This document shows, one piece after another, positions 53,474 through 62,249 of a DNA stretch of 64,000 bases. Position 1 is the first letter of the stretch, and each line of letters starts with the position of its first letter. Location: NCBI GenBank assembly GCA_017887325.1, contig JAGHIE010000008.1:55189-119188 (forward strand), in the 5' to 3' direction. The position numbers were made by a program, and so were the translations under genes. Source of the DNA: Oscillospiraceae bacterium (lineage in GTDB: Bacteria > Bacillota > Clostridia > Oscillospirales > Ruminococcaceae). Under the pieces are notes generated by a model. That model searched no databases. It saw only the letters and a program-made list of their open reading frames with translations, and was not told the origin of the DNA.

Positions 53474-54535
53474 CTATTTAATAACTACTTCATGACCAGT
53501 TTTTGCTGATTCATATAAAGCATCTAAAATAGCCATTATTTCAATACCGTCTTGTGCTGTTGAAATACATGTTGTATCATCTGTTACACAAGAAACAAAG
53601 TGATTAATTTCATTTGCAAATAAATTATCAAAACTTAATGCTGTTGGTGTTGTTAAAGTAACATTTGTCATATATCCGTTTTCTTCAGAATATAATTCTA
53701 ATTCTGGGCTTAATTTAGCACCTGATTTTTCACCGAATAATTCTATTTCACCTTTATCTTGTTTTAAGTTTAAACTAAAACTTGCTTCTACTTGTAAAAC
53801 AGCACCATTATCAAATCTAATCATACCTGTAGCTAAATCTTCTACATTGAATACATCTTCATCAGATTTACCTGATGATGAATATCCTGCTTTATCTTTT
53901 ATATGGCTTCTATCTCCTAATTTGTTAAATGTTGCACCATATACAGAAATTGGTTTTGGTTTTCCCATTAAATAACGAACTAAGTCGATAACATGAACAC
54001 CTAAGTCAATAAGTGGTCCACCACCTGATAGTTCTTTATTTCCAAACCAACCACCTGGAGAACCTTTTCTTCTTAAATATGTTGCTTTTGAGTAATATAA
54101 ATCTCCAAAGTAGTCTTTTTCAATAAAGTCTTTTAAAATTGCACAGTCATTACCAAATCTTCTTACAAAACCAATCATTAAAAGTTTGCCATTTTTTTCA
54201 GCTGCTTCTTTCATTTTTTCAGCTTCTTCTTTAGAAGTTGCCATTGGTTTTTCACATAAAACATGTTTACCTGCATTTAATGCTGCAATTGTACAAGGAG
54301 CATGAGCACTATTCCATGTACAAACACTTACAGCGTCAATTTCTTCTAACGCTAACATGTCGTTCATATCTGTAAAACGGCGATCTACTCCATATTTATC
54401 GCCCATCATATTTAGTTGTTCTTCGTTTATATCACAAAAAGCGTATAATTCAACATTTTCATTTTTTTGATATGCTTTTATATGTTCATTTGATATACTA
54501 CCTACACCAATAATACCAACTTTAATCTTACTCAT
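53474..54535 (-). CDS. Gfo/Idh/MocA family sugar dehydrogenase
   Basis: A 353-residue NAD(P)-dependent oxidoreductase with a clean Rossmann motif (VGIIGVGSISNEHIKAY), the catalytic dyad region HVLCEKPMATS near residue 93 and GGGPLIDLGVHVIDLVRYLMG near 180. Relatives oxidise inositols, glucose derivatives or sugar acids. Between two isomerase-like barrels it suggests a cyclitol or ketose pathway in which the sugar is oxidised and then isomerised or dehydrated (inference). ATG follows AAAGGAG. Confidence 0.9.
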   Translation of the reverse strand: MSKIKVGIIGVGSISNEHIKAYQKNENVELYAFCDINEEQLNMMGDKYGVDRRFTDMNDMLALEEIDAVSVCTWNSAHAPCTIAALNAGKHVLCEKPMATSKEEAEKMKEAAEKNGKLLMIGFVRRFGNDCAILKDFIEKDYFGDLYYSKATYLRRKGSPGGWFGNKELSGGGPLIDLGVHVIDLVRYLMGKPKPISVYGATFNKLGDRSHIKDKAGYSSSGKSDEDVFNVEDLATGMIRFDNGAVLQVEASFSLNLKQDKGEIELFGEKSGAKLSPELELYSEENGYMTNVTLTTPTALSFDNLFANEINHFVSCVTDDTTCISTAQDGIEIMAILDALYESAKTGHEVVIK

Positions 54536-54560
54536 AATAATTCTCCTTTAATTACATTTA

Positions 54561-55403
54561 TTAATAAAATTTTCTCAAGAAATTTGTTGCTAATTCAATA
54601 TCAGCACATGGATTTTCTCCAACTTCTCTTTCGATAGTTAAAAATCCTTTGTATCCAATATCATCTAAAGCTTTTAAATAATTTTCAAAGTCTACATTTC
54701 CTTGACCTAATGGTAATTCTTTAAAATATTCAGAAGCTTTTATTTCTTCTTCAATATCTATTCCATACAAAATTTCAGGTGATTTATCTTTTAATTTAAT
54801 ACCATCTTTTGCATGTGTATGTACAATGTAATCTTTTAAAGTATATACAGCTTGTACTGGATCATCTCCTGTAACCATAACAAAGTTTGCTGGGTCTAAG
54901 TTAACATCAACACCCTTAGAATTTAATTTGTCTAAGAAATTTTTTAAAGTACAAGCTCTTTCAGGACCAGTTTCTATAGCAAAATGTGCATCTAAACTAT
55001 CTGCATATTCACTTAATTCTAAACAAGCTTTATGCATAACTTCATATCTTGGGTGATTTTCATCTTCTGGAATTACACCTATATGAGTTGTAACAATATT
55101 TGTTTCTAAGTCTTTTGCTAAATCTAAAATTCTTTTTGATTTTTCTATTAATTGAGGATTTAATTCAGAATTTCCAAATCCCATACCTAAATCTCCACAT
55201 AATGCAGAAACTTTTAATCCATGAGATTTTATTAAATCTAAAAGTTCTTTTCTTTTTTGTTTATCTAAGTTATCAGGGTCAAATTCTCCTCTAGTTGCAT
55301 ATACTTGTATGCCTTCTAAACCTAATTTTTGTGCATTTTGAAGTGCTGATTTATAATCACATCTAAATGATTCTAATAATACACCTATAGGTAGTCTATT
55401 CAT
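54561..55403 (-). CDS. sugar phosphate isomerase/epimerase (TIM barrel)
   Basis: A 280-residue xylose-isomerase-like barrel. Likely metal ligands lie in FAIETGPE near residue 142, VNLDPANFVM near 170, YIVHTHAKDG near 195 and FLTIEREVGENP near 258. It is the first gene of the operon, starting at ATG 9 bases after GGAGG. It is distinct in sequence from the third-gene barrel, so the two probably catalyse consecutive steps rather than being a recent duplicate. No transporter is in the operon. Confidence 0.87.
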   Translation of the reverse strand: MNRLPIGVLLESFRCDYKSALQNAQKLGLEGIQVYATRGEFDPDNLDKQKRKELLDLIKSHGLKVSALCGDLGMGFGNSELNPQLIEKSKRILDLAKDLETNIVTTHIGVIPEDENHPRYEVMHKACLELSEYADSLDAHFAIETGPERACTLKNFLDKLNSKGVDVNLDPANFVMVTGDDPVQAVYTLKDYIVHTHAKDGIKLKDKSPEILYGIDIEEEIKASEYFKELPLGQGNVDFENYLKALDDIGYKGFLTIEREVGENPCADIELATNFLRKFY

Positions 55404-55530
55404 ATGGTTTAACCTCCAATATTTTTTCTTGTTATTACGATACTTATATTATATAATAAAAAAAGACATTGTAAACAAATCATATTGCTATATTATGAAA
55501 CAATATTGCTTTTTAATGGAGATTATAAAA
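55404..55530. promoter_or_regulatory. divergent promoters between the isomerase operon and araC-type gene
   Basis: Minus: TTTACA (55470-55475), 16 bases, TATAAT (55448-55453). Plus: TTGTAA (55469-55474), 16 bases, TATTAT (55491-55496). The two -35 elements overlap on a palindrome TTGTAAACAA (55469-55478), so one bound regulator could affect both directions. Confidence 0.6.
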
Positions 55531-56337
55531 ATGGCTATTTATGAAAAACACAACTACAAAGACCCTTCTTTTCCTATAATTTTTCACTTTGACTCTAAAG
55601 ATACTAATAACGATATTTTCTTTCCACATTGGCATGAAAATATTGAGATGTTATACTTTATAGAAGGACAAGCTCGTATCACTATAAATCAGCAACATAC
55701 AATTGCATCTAAAGGTGATTTAGTTGTAATAAACTCTGAACAATTTCACAACGTTAAATTAGTTGGTGAAAGTTGTAAATATTATTGTATTATAATCAAT
55801 AAAACTCTATATAACGATGATAATGAGTTGTTCCAAACAATAATTAATGATAAAATAATAACAAACTATATAAATTTATTGATAGACGAACTAAGTAACA
55901 AAAAAGAAAACTATAAAGAAATATCAAAACATATAATTGCTTCGCTATTTTTAAATTTAAAGAGAAGTTTTAAAATGACTGAAGAAGAACTATTTTTAAA
56001 TAATACAGGACATAAAAAAACTGAACTTGCAAAATCTACTATAAAATATATAAAATCAAATTATAAACAAGAAATATCAATAGATGATATTTGTAAACAC
56101 TTAGGATTTACTAAATGTTATTTATGCCACACCTTTAAAGAGGTAACAAGTCAAACAATAATTGATTATATAAATTATGTTAGATGCAGTCATGCTCAAA
56201 AACTTCTATTAACTGGGAAATATAATGTTTGTGAAAGTGCTAATATGAGTGGATTTAACTCCATGTCATATTTTTCTAAAATATATAAAAAGTTTTTTGG
56301 GAAATTACCTTCTGAAGAAATAAAAAATAGTATATAA
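55531..56337 (+). CDS. AraC family transcriptional regulator
   Basis: A 268-residue regulator with an N-terminal cupin sensor (about 1-130; FFPHWHENIEMLYFIEGQARITIN and TIASKGDLVVINSEQFHNV) and a C-terminal double helix-turn-helix (about 165-268; ISIDDICKHLGFTKCYLCHTFKEVT and ESANMSGFNSMSYFSKIYKKFFGKLPSE). The cupin type usually senses sugars. It is transcribed away from the isomerase/Gfo operon, the probable target. The track start is 34 codons upstream; TGGAG before ATG 55531 is preferred. Confidence 0.93.
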   Translation: MAIYEKHNYKDPSFPIIFHFDSKDTNNDIFFPHWHENIEMLYFIEGQARITINQQHTIASKGDLVVINSEQFHNVKLVGESCKYYCIIINKTLYNDDNELFQTIINDKIITNYINLLIDELSNKKENYKEISKHIIASLFLNLKRSFKMTEEELFLNNTGHKKTELAKSTIKYIKSNYKQEISIDDICKHLGFTKCYLCHTFKEVTSQTIIDYINYVRCSHAQKLLLTGKYNVCESANMSGFNSMSYFSKIYKKFFGKLPSEEIKNSI

Positions 56338-56362
56338 ATTAATAATGCTAGGAGATTTTATA

Positions 56363-57187
56363 ATGTCACATAATATTCAAAAGAAAATAGCTGTAATAAA
56401 TGATTTTTCTGGATTTGGTAGGTGTTCTATAACTGTTTCATTACCTATAATATCTGCTATGAAAATACAGTGCTGTCCTATTCCTACTGCTATTTTTTCA
56501 AACCACACAGGATTTGACAGTTTTTATTACAATGACTATACTGATTATATGGAAAAATACATTGACGAATGGAAAAAACTAAATCTTACATTTAATGGTA
56601 TATATACTGGGTTTTTAGGGTCTGCTAATCAAATAGAAATAGTGGAAAGTTTTTTAAACTATTTCAAAAATCAAAATACAACAGTTGTCATAGACCCAGT
56701 TATGGGCGATTATGGCAAATTATACCCTACATACACAAAAGAATTAAGCCAAAAAATGTTTCATTTAGTTAAATATGCAGATATACTAACTCCTAATTTA
56801 ACAGAAGCATGTATTTTAACCAATACTCCATATAAAGAAGATTATACAGAAGATATACTTTATAATATGTGTGAAACATTAAGTAAACACGGTCCTAAAA
56901 AAATTGTTATTTCTGGTATTCATTTAGGTGATGATATTGGTAATTATGTTTTTGAACATGGCCGTGAACCAATTATGCTTAAAGTTCATAAAATCGGAGA
57001 AAGTCGTGCTGGTACTGGAGATGTATTTGCTTCCATAATATCTGCTGATGCTGTTAATGGAAATGATTTTTACTCATCTGTTAAAAAAGCTTCATCATTT
57101 ATAACAAAATGTATTGACCTTACTACAAAGTTAAATATTCCTATAACAGACGGGGTTTGTTTTGAGGAATTTTTAACACAACTTTAA
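56363..57187 (+). CDS. pdxY: pyridoxal/pyridoxamine kinase
   Basis: A 274-residue ribokinase-fold vitamin B6 kinase. The start KIAVINDFSGFGRCSITVSLPIISAMKIQCCPIPTAIFSNHTGF is diagnostic for PdxK/PdxY. TVVIDPVMGDYGKLY near residue 115 and SRAGTGDVFASII near 220 give the phosphate-binding and anion-hole (GTGD) motifs. AGGAG precedes ATG 56363. It lies 25 bases behind the AraC gene and 14 before an ECF S component, so uptake and phosphorylation of B6 are probably linked. PdxK versus PdxY naming is arbitrary here. Confidence 0.9.
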   Translation: MSHNIQKKIAVINDFSGFGRCSITVSLPIISAMKIQCCPIPTAIFSNHTGFDSFYYNDYTDYMEKYIDEWKKLNLTFNGIYTGFLGSANQIEIVESFLNYFKNQNTTVVIDPVMGDYGKLYPTYTKELSQKMFHLVKYADILTPNLTEACILTNTPYKEDYTEDILYNMCETLSKHGPKKIVISGIHLGDDIGNYVFEHGREPIMLKVHKIGESRAGTGDVFASIISADAVNGNDFYSSVKKASSFITKCIDLTTKLNIPITDGVCFEEFLTQL

Positions 57188-57201
57188 AGGAGATTTTTAA
57201 A

Positions 57202-57699
57202 ATGAACAACAACAATCAAGTTAAAAACATTGTTATGGGTGCAATATTTGCAGCTATAATATATGTTACAACAGCATTCTTACACATTCCTTCTTATACA
57301 GGTTATTTGCATATTGGTGACGGATTTATCTACTTAGTATCCTGTCTATTGCCTACACCATATGCTATCGGTGCTTCTGCTATTGGTGCTGGTTTATCAG
57401 ACGGACTTTCTGGATATGTAATGTGGATTATTCCTTCTGTAATAATAAAATCCCTTACTGCCTTATGTTTCTCTAGAAAAACCGATAAAATCATTTGCAA
57501 AAGAAATTTATTTGCATTATTTCCTTCTTTAATATTATGCGTTGGAGGTTATTATTTAGCAGATGCTATTATGACTTCTAATTTCGTTGCTCCTTTAGCT
57601 GGTATGTTCGGAAATCTTTGTCAAGTAATTGCTAGTAGTATTTTATTTGTTTTACTTGGATTAGCTTTAGATCGCATGAACTTTAAAAAAAGAATATAG
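57202..57699 (+). CDS. ECF transporter S component, probably vitamin B6
   Basis: A 165-residue membrane protein with about five to six helices, beginning KNIVMGAIFAAIIYVTTAFLHIPSYTGYLHIGDGFIYLVSCLLPTPYAIGASAIG. The A-rich first helix and GYLHIGD loop are typical of ECF S subunits, in a subfamily often beside B6 genes. It binds the vitamin outside and works with the shared EcfAA'T module encoded elsewhere. Specificity is inferred from the kinase directly upstream. Confidence 0.82.
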   Translation: MNNNNQVKNIVMGAIFAAIIYVTTAFLHIPSYTGYLHIGDGFIYLVSCLLPTPYAIGASAIGAGLSDGLSGYVMWIIPSVIIKSLTALCFSRKTDKIICKRNLFALFPSLILCVGGYYLADAIMTSNFVAPLAGMFGNLCQVIASSILFVLLGLALDRMNFKKRI

Positions 57700-57704
57700 A
57701 TAAT

Positions 57705-57746
57705 AAAAAATAATGGTAGGTTTAAACCTACCATTATTTTTTATTT
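57705..57746. terminator. bidirectional terminator (perfect palindrome)
   Basis: AAATAATGGTAGGTTT pairs with AAACCTACCATTATTT, flanked by A and T runs, between the convergent ECF and DtxR genes. Confidence 0.93.
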
Positions 57747-58102
57747 ATATGTTCCTTTATTTTTTCAAAGGTTTCTTGACTAATATCATGTTCTATCTTA
57801 CAAGCATCTGCCAATGCAACTTCTTCACTAACCCCAATACTTTTAAAAAATGCTGTTAAAATACAGTGTCTTTCATAAATCCCCTCAGCAATTTTTTTAC
57901 CTTCATCTGTTAAAGTAATTTGATTTGTTTTGCTATCTACAACAATATATTCTGCTTTTTTTAACAATCCCACTGCATGACTAACACTAGGTTTGCTAAA
58001 TCCCATTGCATTTGCTATATCTATTGATCTTACAAAACCTGTTTTGTTATGTAACATCAATATGGTTTCTAAATAATTTTCACCTGATTCCTGTAATTTC
58101 AT
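57734..58102 (-). CDS. DtxR/MntR family metal-dependent repressor
   Basis: A 122-residue regulator with an N-terminal winged helix (GENYLETILMLHNKTGFVRSIDIANAMGFSKPSVSHAVGLLKKAEY) and the metal/dimerisation domain (ADACKIEHDISQETFEKI), and no SH3-like third domain. Compared by eye with Bacillus MntR, the position of Asp8 is Asn and that of Glu99 is Cys. The C-x-x-E-H arrangement resembles DtxR/IdeR, which sense iron. So Fe2+ may be the signal rather than Mn2+ (inference). It stands alone; targets are unknown. Confidence 0.88.
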   Translation of the reverse strand: MKLQESGENYLETILMLHNKTGFVRSIDIANAMGFSKPSVSHAVGLLKKAEYIVVDSKTNQITLTDEGKKIAEGIYERHCILTAFFKSIGVSEEVALADACKIEHDISQETFEKIKEHINKK

Positions 58103-58157
58103 ATATTCACCACCCTTATAACTATCAATATAACATACATTCTATATTTTTTCAAAT

Positions 58158-59039
58158 TTATAATCTCTTTTCAAAATTACCTAGTACACCTGTTCCTTCA
58201 CTAAATATAATGAACGCTTTAGGGTCCTTTTCATAAACAATTTCTTTTATTTGGTTTACTTCATATTTTGAAATAACTGTTATAAATATTAAAGTTTCTT
58301 CTTTAGTATATGCACCATTACCATTCCAAGAAGTAACACCTCTGCCCATATCATAAAGAATTCTTTGTGGAACATCTTTGCATTTTGTAAATACAATTGC
58401 CATTGTATTTATATTTTGTAAGTGAGTTTTATCTATTATAAATGAAAATGCAATAATATAAATTACAGAGTATATTGCTGTTTCAATGTTGAACATAAAA
58501 CCACATATTGCATATAAAACTGTATTTACAATCATGCTAAGCTTTCCTATAGAGAAATTTTTATATTTGCTTGAAAAATAAAATCCTAATATATCTATAC
58601 CACCAGCACAACCACTAGCTCTTAATATAATTCCTACTCCAGCACCAGAAACTACACCACCTATCACACAAGCAGCTAAAACATCTTCTAAAATAGGTGT
58701 CTTTGGAATTGGTATAATTGTAAAGAATATTGTTTGAAAAACTATACTAAATAATGTTTTTATAAAAAAGTTTTTTGATATCTTAGAAAATGCTAAAAAC
58801 AACAATGGAATATTAAGTAAAAAGTTAATAATACCAGATAACTCAATATCTTTACTCATTCCCATAAAATCTGTCATAATAGTTCTTATTAATTGTGCTA
58901 TACCTACTACCCCACCATTATATAAATTAGCCGGTACAATAAATAAATTTGTTCCAAAACAAAAAATAAATGTCCCCACTAAAATAATGAAATATTGTTT
59001 TAATATTCTTTTATAGTCTAATTTTTTTGTATTTTGCAT
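58158..59039 (-). CDS. YitT family membrane protein (DUF161/DUF2179)
   Basis: A 293-residue protein with about five hydrophobic segments in the first 200 residues (YFIILVGTFIFCFGTNLFIVPANLYNGGVVGIAQLIR, ILRASGCAGGIDILG) and a soluble C-terminal DUF2179 domain (DVPQRILYDMGRGVTSWNGNGAYTKEETLIFITVISKYEVNQIK). This widespread family is uncharacterised. AGGAGG precedes the ATG. It is flanked by terminators and appears single. Confidence 0.93.
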   Translation of the reverse strand: MQNTKKLDYKRILKQYFIILVGTFIFCFGTNLFIVPANLYNGGVVGIAQLIRTIMTDFMGMSKDIELSGIINFLLNIPLLFLAFSKISKNFFIKTLFSIVFQTIFFTIIPIPKTPILEDVLAACVIGGVVSGAGVGIILRASGCAGGIDILGFYFSSKYKNFSIGKLSMIVNTVLYAICGFMFNIETAIYSVIYIIAFSFIIDKTHLQNINTMAIVFTKCKDVPQRILYDMGRGVTSWNGNGAYTKEETLIFITVISKYEVNQIKEIVYEKDPKAFIIFSEGTGVLGNFEKRL

Positions 59040-59065
59040 TTTATTTTTAACCTCCTCAAAACCTT

Positions 59066-59100
59066 AAACAAAACCAACCAGCTATGGTTGGTTTTGTTTT
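59066..59100 (-). terminator. terminator after the 2-hydroxyacid dehydrogenase gene
   Basis: AAACAAAACCAACCA pairs with TGGTTGGTTTTGTTT immediately next to the dehydrogenase stop. Confidence 0.92.
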
Positions 59101-60066
59101 TTATTTATTTACTTGGTTTTGTATATCCCCATTTAAAAATGATTTTACATTGTTGTAAACTACTGACAGCAATCTTTCTCTTGTTTCTTTTGGTGCCCAT
59201 GCAGTATGTGGAGTTATTAAACAATTTTTAGCAGTCAATAAAGGATTATCATCTCTTATTGGTTCAACTGAAACTACATCTACACAAGCATATTTTAACA
59301 TATCATTATTTAATGCTTCTGCTAAATCATGTTCATTTACCACAGGTCCTCTAGATGTGTTGATAAATATTGCATCTTTTTTCATTTTTTCAATATTTTC
59401 TTTTCTAATTAAATTTTTAGTTTCATCTGTTAAAGGACAATGTATTGACACAATATCACTATTCTCTAGCATTTCATCTAAACTTGTAAATTTAACATAT
59501 GGATAATTTTTCTTATATTCATCTCTAATAGTTCTTGTATAAACTAAAACATCCATATCAAAAGCATTTGCAAGCTTAGCAACTTTTTGAGCTATATTTC
59601 CAAAACCTACAAGTCCAATTGTTTTACCTGCTAGTTCCATTAAACCATTTTCATAAAAGCAAAAATATTCACAGTTTTGCCAATCACCTTTTTTTACTCT
59701 CTCATCATGTTTTTCAACCTTATTGCAAATAGATAAAATATATGCAAATACTTGTTGAGCAACTGCATTTGTAGAATATGCAGGAACATTACATACAACA
59801 ATACCTTTTTCTTTACAATAATCTATGTCTATTGTATTAAATCCTGTTGCTGTAACTCCTATATATTTTATATTTTCACATTCATCAATAATTTCTTTTG
59901 TTATTTGACATTTATTAGTTATAACAATTTCAGCATCACCAATACGGTCTACTATTTCATCTTGGCTAGATTTATTATAAACTACAATTTCTCCTAAATC
60001 TTTAAAATTATCAAAACTCAAATCTTCAGAAGTACAAGCATAACCATCTAAAATTACTATTTTCAT
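59101..60066 (-). CDS. D-isomer-specific 2-hydroxyacid dehydrogenase
   Basis: A 321-residue NAD-dependent enzyme of the glycerate/hydroxypyruvate or D-lactate type. The Rossmann motif is GLVGFGNIAQKVA near residue 150, the catalytic Arg lies in INTSRGPVVNE near 230 and the Glu-His pair in VVSVEP ... LITPHTAWAPKE near 280. It acts on a 2-oxo acid not identifiable from sequence; glycerate dehydrogenase is the nearest general match. AAGGTG precedes ATG 60066. It sits 23 bases behind a small membrane-protein gene. Confidence 0.9.
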   Translation of the reverse strand: MKIVILDGYACTSEDLSFDNFKDLGEIVVYNKSSQDEIVDRIGDAEIVITNKCQITKEIIDECENIKYIGVTATGFNTIDIDYCKEKGIVVCNVPAYSTNAVAQQVFAYILSICNKVEKHDERVKKGDWQNCEYFCFYENGLMELAGKTIGLVGFGNIAQKVAKLANAFDMDVLVYTRTIRDEYKKNYPYVKFTSLDEMLENSDIVSIHCPLTDETKNLIRKENIEKMKKDAIFINTSRGPVVNEHDLAEALNNDMLKYACVDVVSVEPIRDDNPLLTAKNCLITPHTAWAPKETRERLLSVVYNNVKSFLNGDIQNQVNK

Positions 60067-60089
60067 AAAAATATACACCTTCCATTTAC

Positions 60090-60398
60090 TTAATCTACTA
60101 TATCATCTTTATACAGTTCTACACCGATATTATTTAAATAATCATTCATTTTTGTTATTTTTCTATTTTGCATTTTCCTATAATTTCTTGCCTTAAAATA
60201 CAAAATTAAAAAAATGATTGCTAAAACAATTTGAACTGCAACAAATATTTTTGAGATTATGTTATTACTAATAATATAAAACATCAATGTTGTAATAGGC
60301 CAAAAACACATAAAAAGCTGATAACTTTGTCTTTGTCTTTTAAATTGATATATAAAAAACACTGTAGTTATTATACAAACTATAATATGAATTAACAT
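60090..60398 (-). CDS. small membrane protein of unknown function
   Basis: A 102-residue protein I do not recognise. It has three predicted hydrophobic helices (about 3-18, 30-45, 48-67) and a basic, polar C-terminal tail (RNYRKMQNRKITKMNDYLNNIG) probably on the inside. It has a good ribosome site (GGAGGGG) and lies in line with the dehydrogenase gene, so it is probably real and co-transcribed. No function is proposed. Confidence 0.65.
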   Translation of the reverse strand: MLIHIIVCIITTVFFIYQFKRQRQSYQLFMCFWPITTLMFYIISNNIISKIFVAVQIVLAIIFLILYFKARNYRKMQNRKITKMNDYLNNIGVELYKDDIVD

Positions 60399-60459
60399 CT
60401 CATAACCCCTCCATATTATTCGATATTAATTATATCATATTATATTTATCTTTGTAAAA

Positions 60460-62058
60460 TTATTTTTGTTGTTGTAGTACGGTTATTGTATCTACTATTT
60501 CTCTAAATACAGGAGAAGCATCTTCATTGCCATAAGAAGCATCTTCTGCTAAAACAACAACTGCATAATTTTTTTCATTTGATGAGAAAAATCCAGCAAA
60601 CCAACCATTACACAATTCTTCTCCATTTTCATAAACACCTGTTTGAGCAGTTCCAGTTTTTCCACCTGCTGTATTCAAAAAAGGTTTAGCATTTTGCCCA
60701 TCTTTTTCCATTACACAGGATATCAAATAATCTTTTATTGTGTTTGCTATATCCTCTGATAATGCTTTTATAGGTTCTTGATACTTTACTTCCTCTATTT
60801 TATCATTTTGATATATACCTTTTATTAATTTTGGTGTAGGAGTTACTCCACCGTTTACAATACAACTTACCATCTGAGCTAATTGTACTGGTGTTGCAGA
60901 AAGAGTTCCTTGTCCAAAACTAAAATTTGCTAATTCTCCTTTATTTTGTAATTCTTCAAAAGATGGTAAATATCCTGAATCTGTGTGTATTCCTTTAGCT
61001 AATTCATATCCTTTTCCAAAAGACATATCATTTGCTATTCTTATAAAATTTTTATTGTTTAATCCCAAACCTAAATTTATAAAGTATGGATTACAACTTT
61101 CCATTAAAGCTGTTTTCATGTCTAATACTCCATGTCCATCTAATTTATGACAATTTATATGACTATTGTATAAGTCAAAATATCCGGTACAATTGTAAGT
61201 CGTATTTGATGATATCCCATCATATAACGCTGTAGCTGTCGTTACTATTTTAAAAGTAGAACCAACATTTGTATCTGTAAACGCTCTATTTATCATAGGT
61301 TTTCCTTTTTCATCAGTAACGCTTTTTTGTAAATTATATCTATTATAGTTTGGAAAACTACAACTTGCTTTTATCTCTCCCGTATCACACTCCATAACAA
61401 TAATTGCGCCTTTGTCTAAATATTTATTCCCTATATTTTCACATATTCTTTGTATATCTTTATCTAAAGTAGTAACTACACCATCTGTTGTACTATCACC
61501 ATAATCTATCTCTGGCTCTATCTCATTCCTACAAACACCCAAGGCGTCAACAGTATATGTTAATGAAGTAGTTTTATCAATTTTTAAAATATCATCATAA
61601 CCCTTTTCTAAACCTGTAATTCCTTCCCCTTTATTATCCAAATACCCCACTATATGATTAGCTAATTGCTTTTGAGAATATCTATCATATACAGTAAACA
61701 CTTTTATTCCATTTGCTTGAATATTCAAAGTATCTACTTCACATAAAAAAGGTTTGCCTTCTTTAACAATTTCATCTATTTCTGAACTTGTTATTCCTAC
61801 TTTATGCTCTTTTAAAATTGATACAGCTTCTTCTGTAGGTGTTACACTAGCAATATATTTATATTCTTCATTCACTATTTTTTCAATATTACAATCATAT
61901 ATATTTTTTCTTTGAGAAGGTAATTCTAAAGTATAGTATGATTGATTTAAAGCAGTTTGTTTATACTCAGTATTTGATGCTATCACACCTATTTTAAAAA
62001 ACAAAAACATAAAAACTAAACAGAAACATAAAAAAACTATTGAAACTTTTTTTACCAT
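60460..62058 (-). CDS. class B penicillin-binding protein (transpeptidase)
   Basis: A 532-residue peptidoglycan transpeptidase anchored by one N-terminal helix (about 5-25). It has a PBP dimerisation region (about 45-200) and a penicillin-binding domain with SxxK as GSTFKI near residue 267, SxN as ESCNPY near 325 and KTG as GGKTGTAQTG near 470. It is shorter than typical PBP2 and lacks PASTA domains, resembling the PbpA/SpoVD-like cell-shape or sporulation group. GGAGG is 6 bases before ATG 62058, five codons inside the track ORF. Single gene. Confidence 0.93.
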   Translation of the reverse strand: MVKKVSIVFLCFCLVFMFLFFKIGVIASNTEYKQTALNQSYYTLELPSQRKNIYDCNIEKIVNEEYKYIASVTPTEEAVSILKEHKVGITSSEIDEIVKEGKPFLCEVDTLNIQANGIKVFTVYDRYSQKQLANHIVGYLDNKGEGITGLEKGYDDILKIDKTTSLTYTVDALGVCRNEIEPEIDYGDSTTDGVVTTLDKDIQRICENIGNKYLDKGAIIVMECDTGEIKASCSFPNYNRYNLQKSVTDEKGKPMINRAFTDTNVGSTFKIVTTATALYDGISSNTTYNCTGYFDLYNSHINCHKLDGHGVLDMKTALMESCNPYFINLGLGLNNKNFIRIANDMSFGKGYELAKGIHTDSGYLPSFEELQNKGELANFSFGQGTLSATPVQLAQMVSCIVNGGVTPTPKLIKGIYQNDKIEEVKYQEPIKALSEDIANTIKDYLISCVMEKDGQNAKPFLNTAGGKTGTAQTGVYENGEELCNGWFAGFFSSNEKNYAVVVLAEDASYGNEDASPVFREIVDTITVLQQQK

Positions 62059-62249
62059 GATTAACCTCCACATTGTTTATTCATTCATTATTTTAACCAT
62101 AAATTATGATTTATTTGCCTTTAATTGCAAATACTTCATAAAGTGTAAAATAAATTTAAATTAAATTTGCAAAAACACTTGAAATATATCGAAAAAAATG
62201 GCAATATAAATATGTATAAATAAAATATAATGGGAGGATTGTACAATAT

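Noticed and set aside
62059-62249. Purine riboswitch upstream of guaA
   Set aside because: The conserved TATA...ATATGG and loop blocks of the purine aptamer are absent; only AT-rich sequence and a ribosome site are seen.
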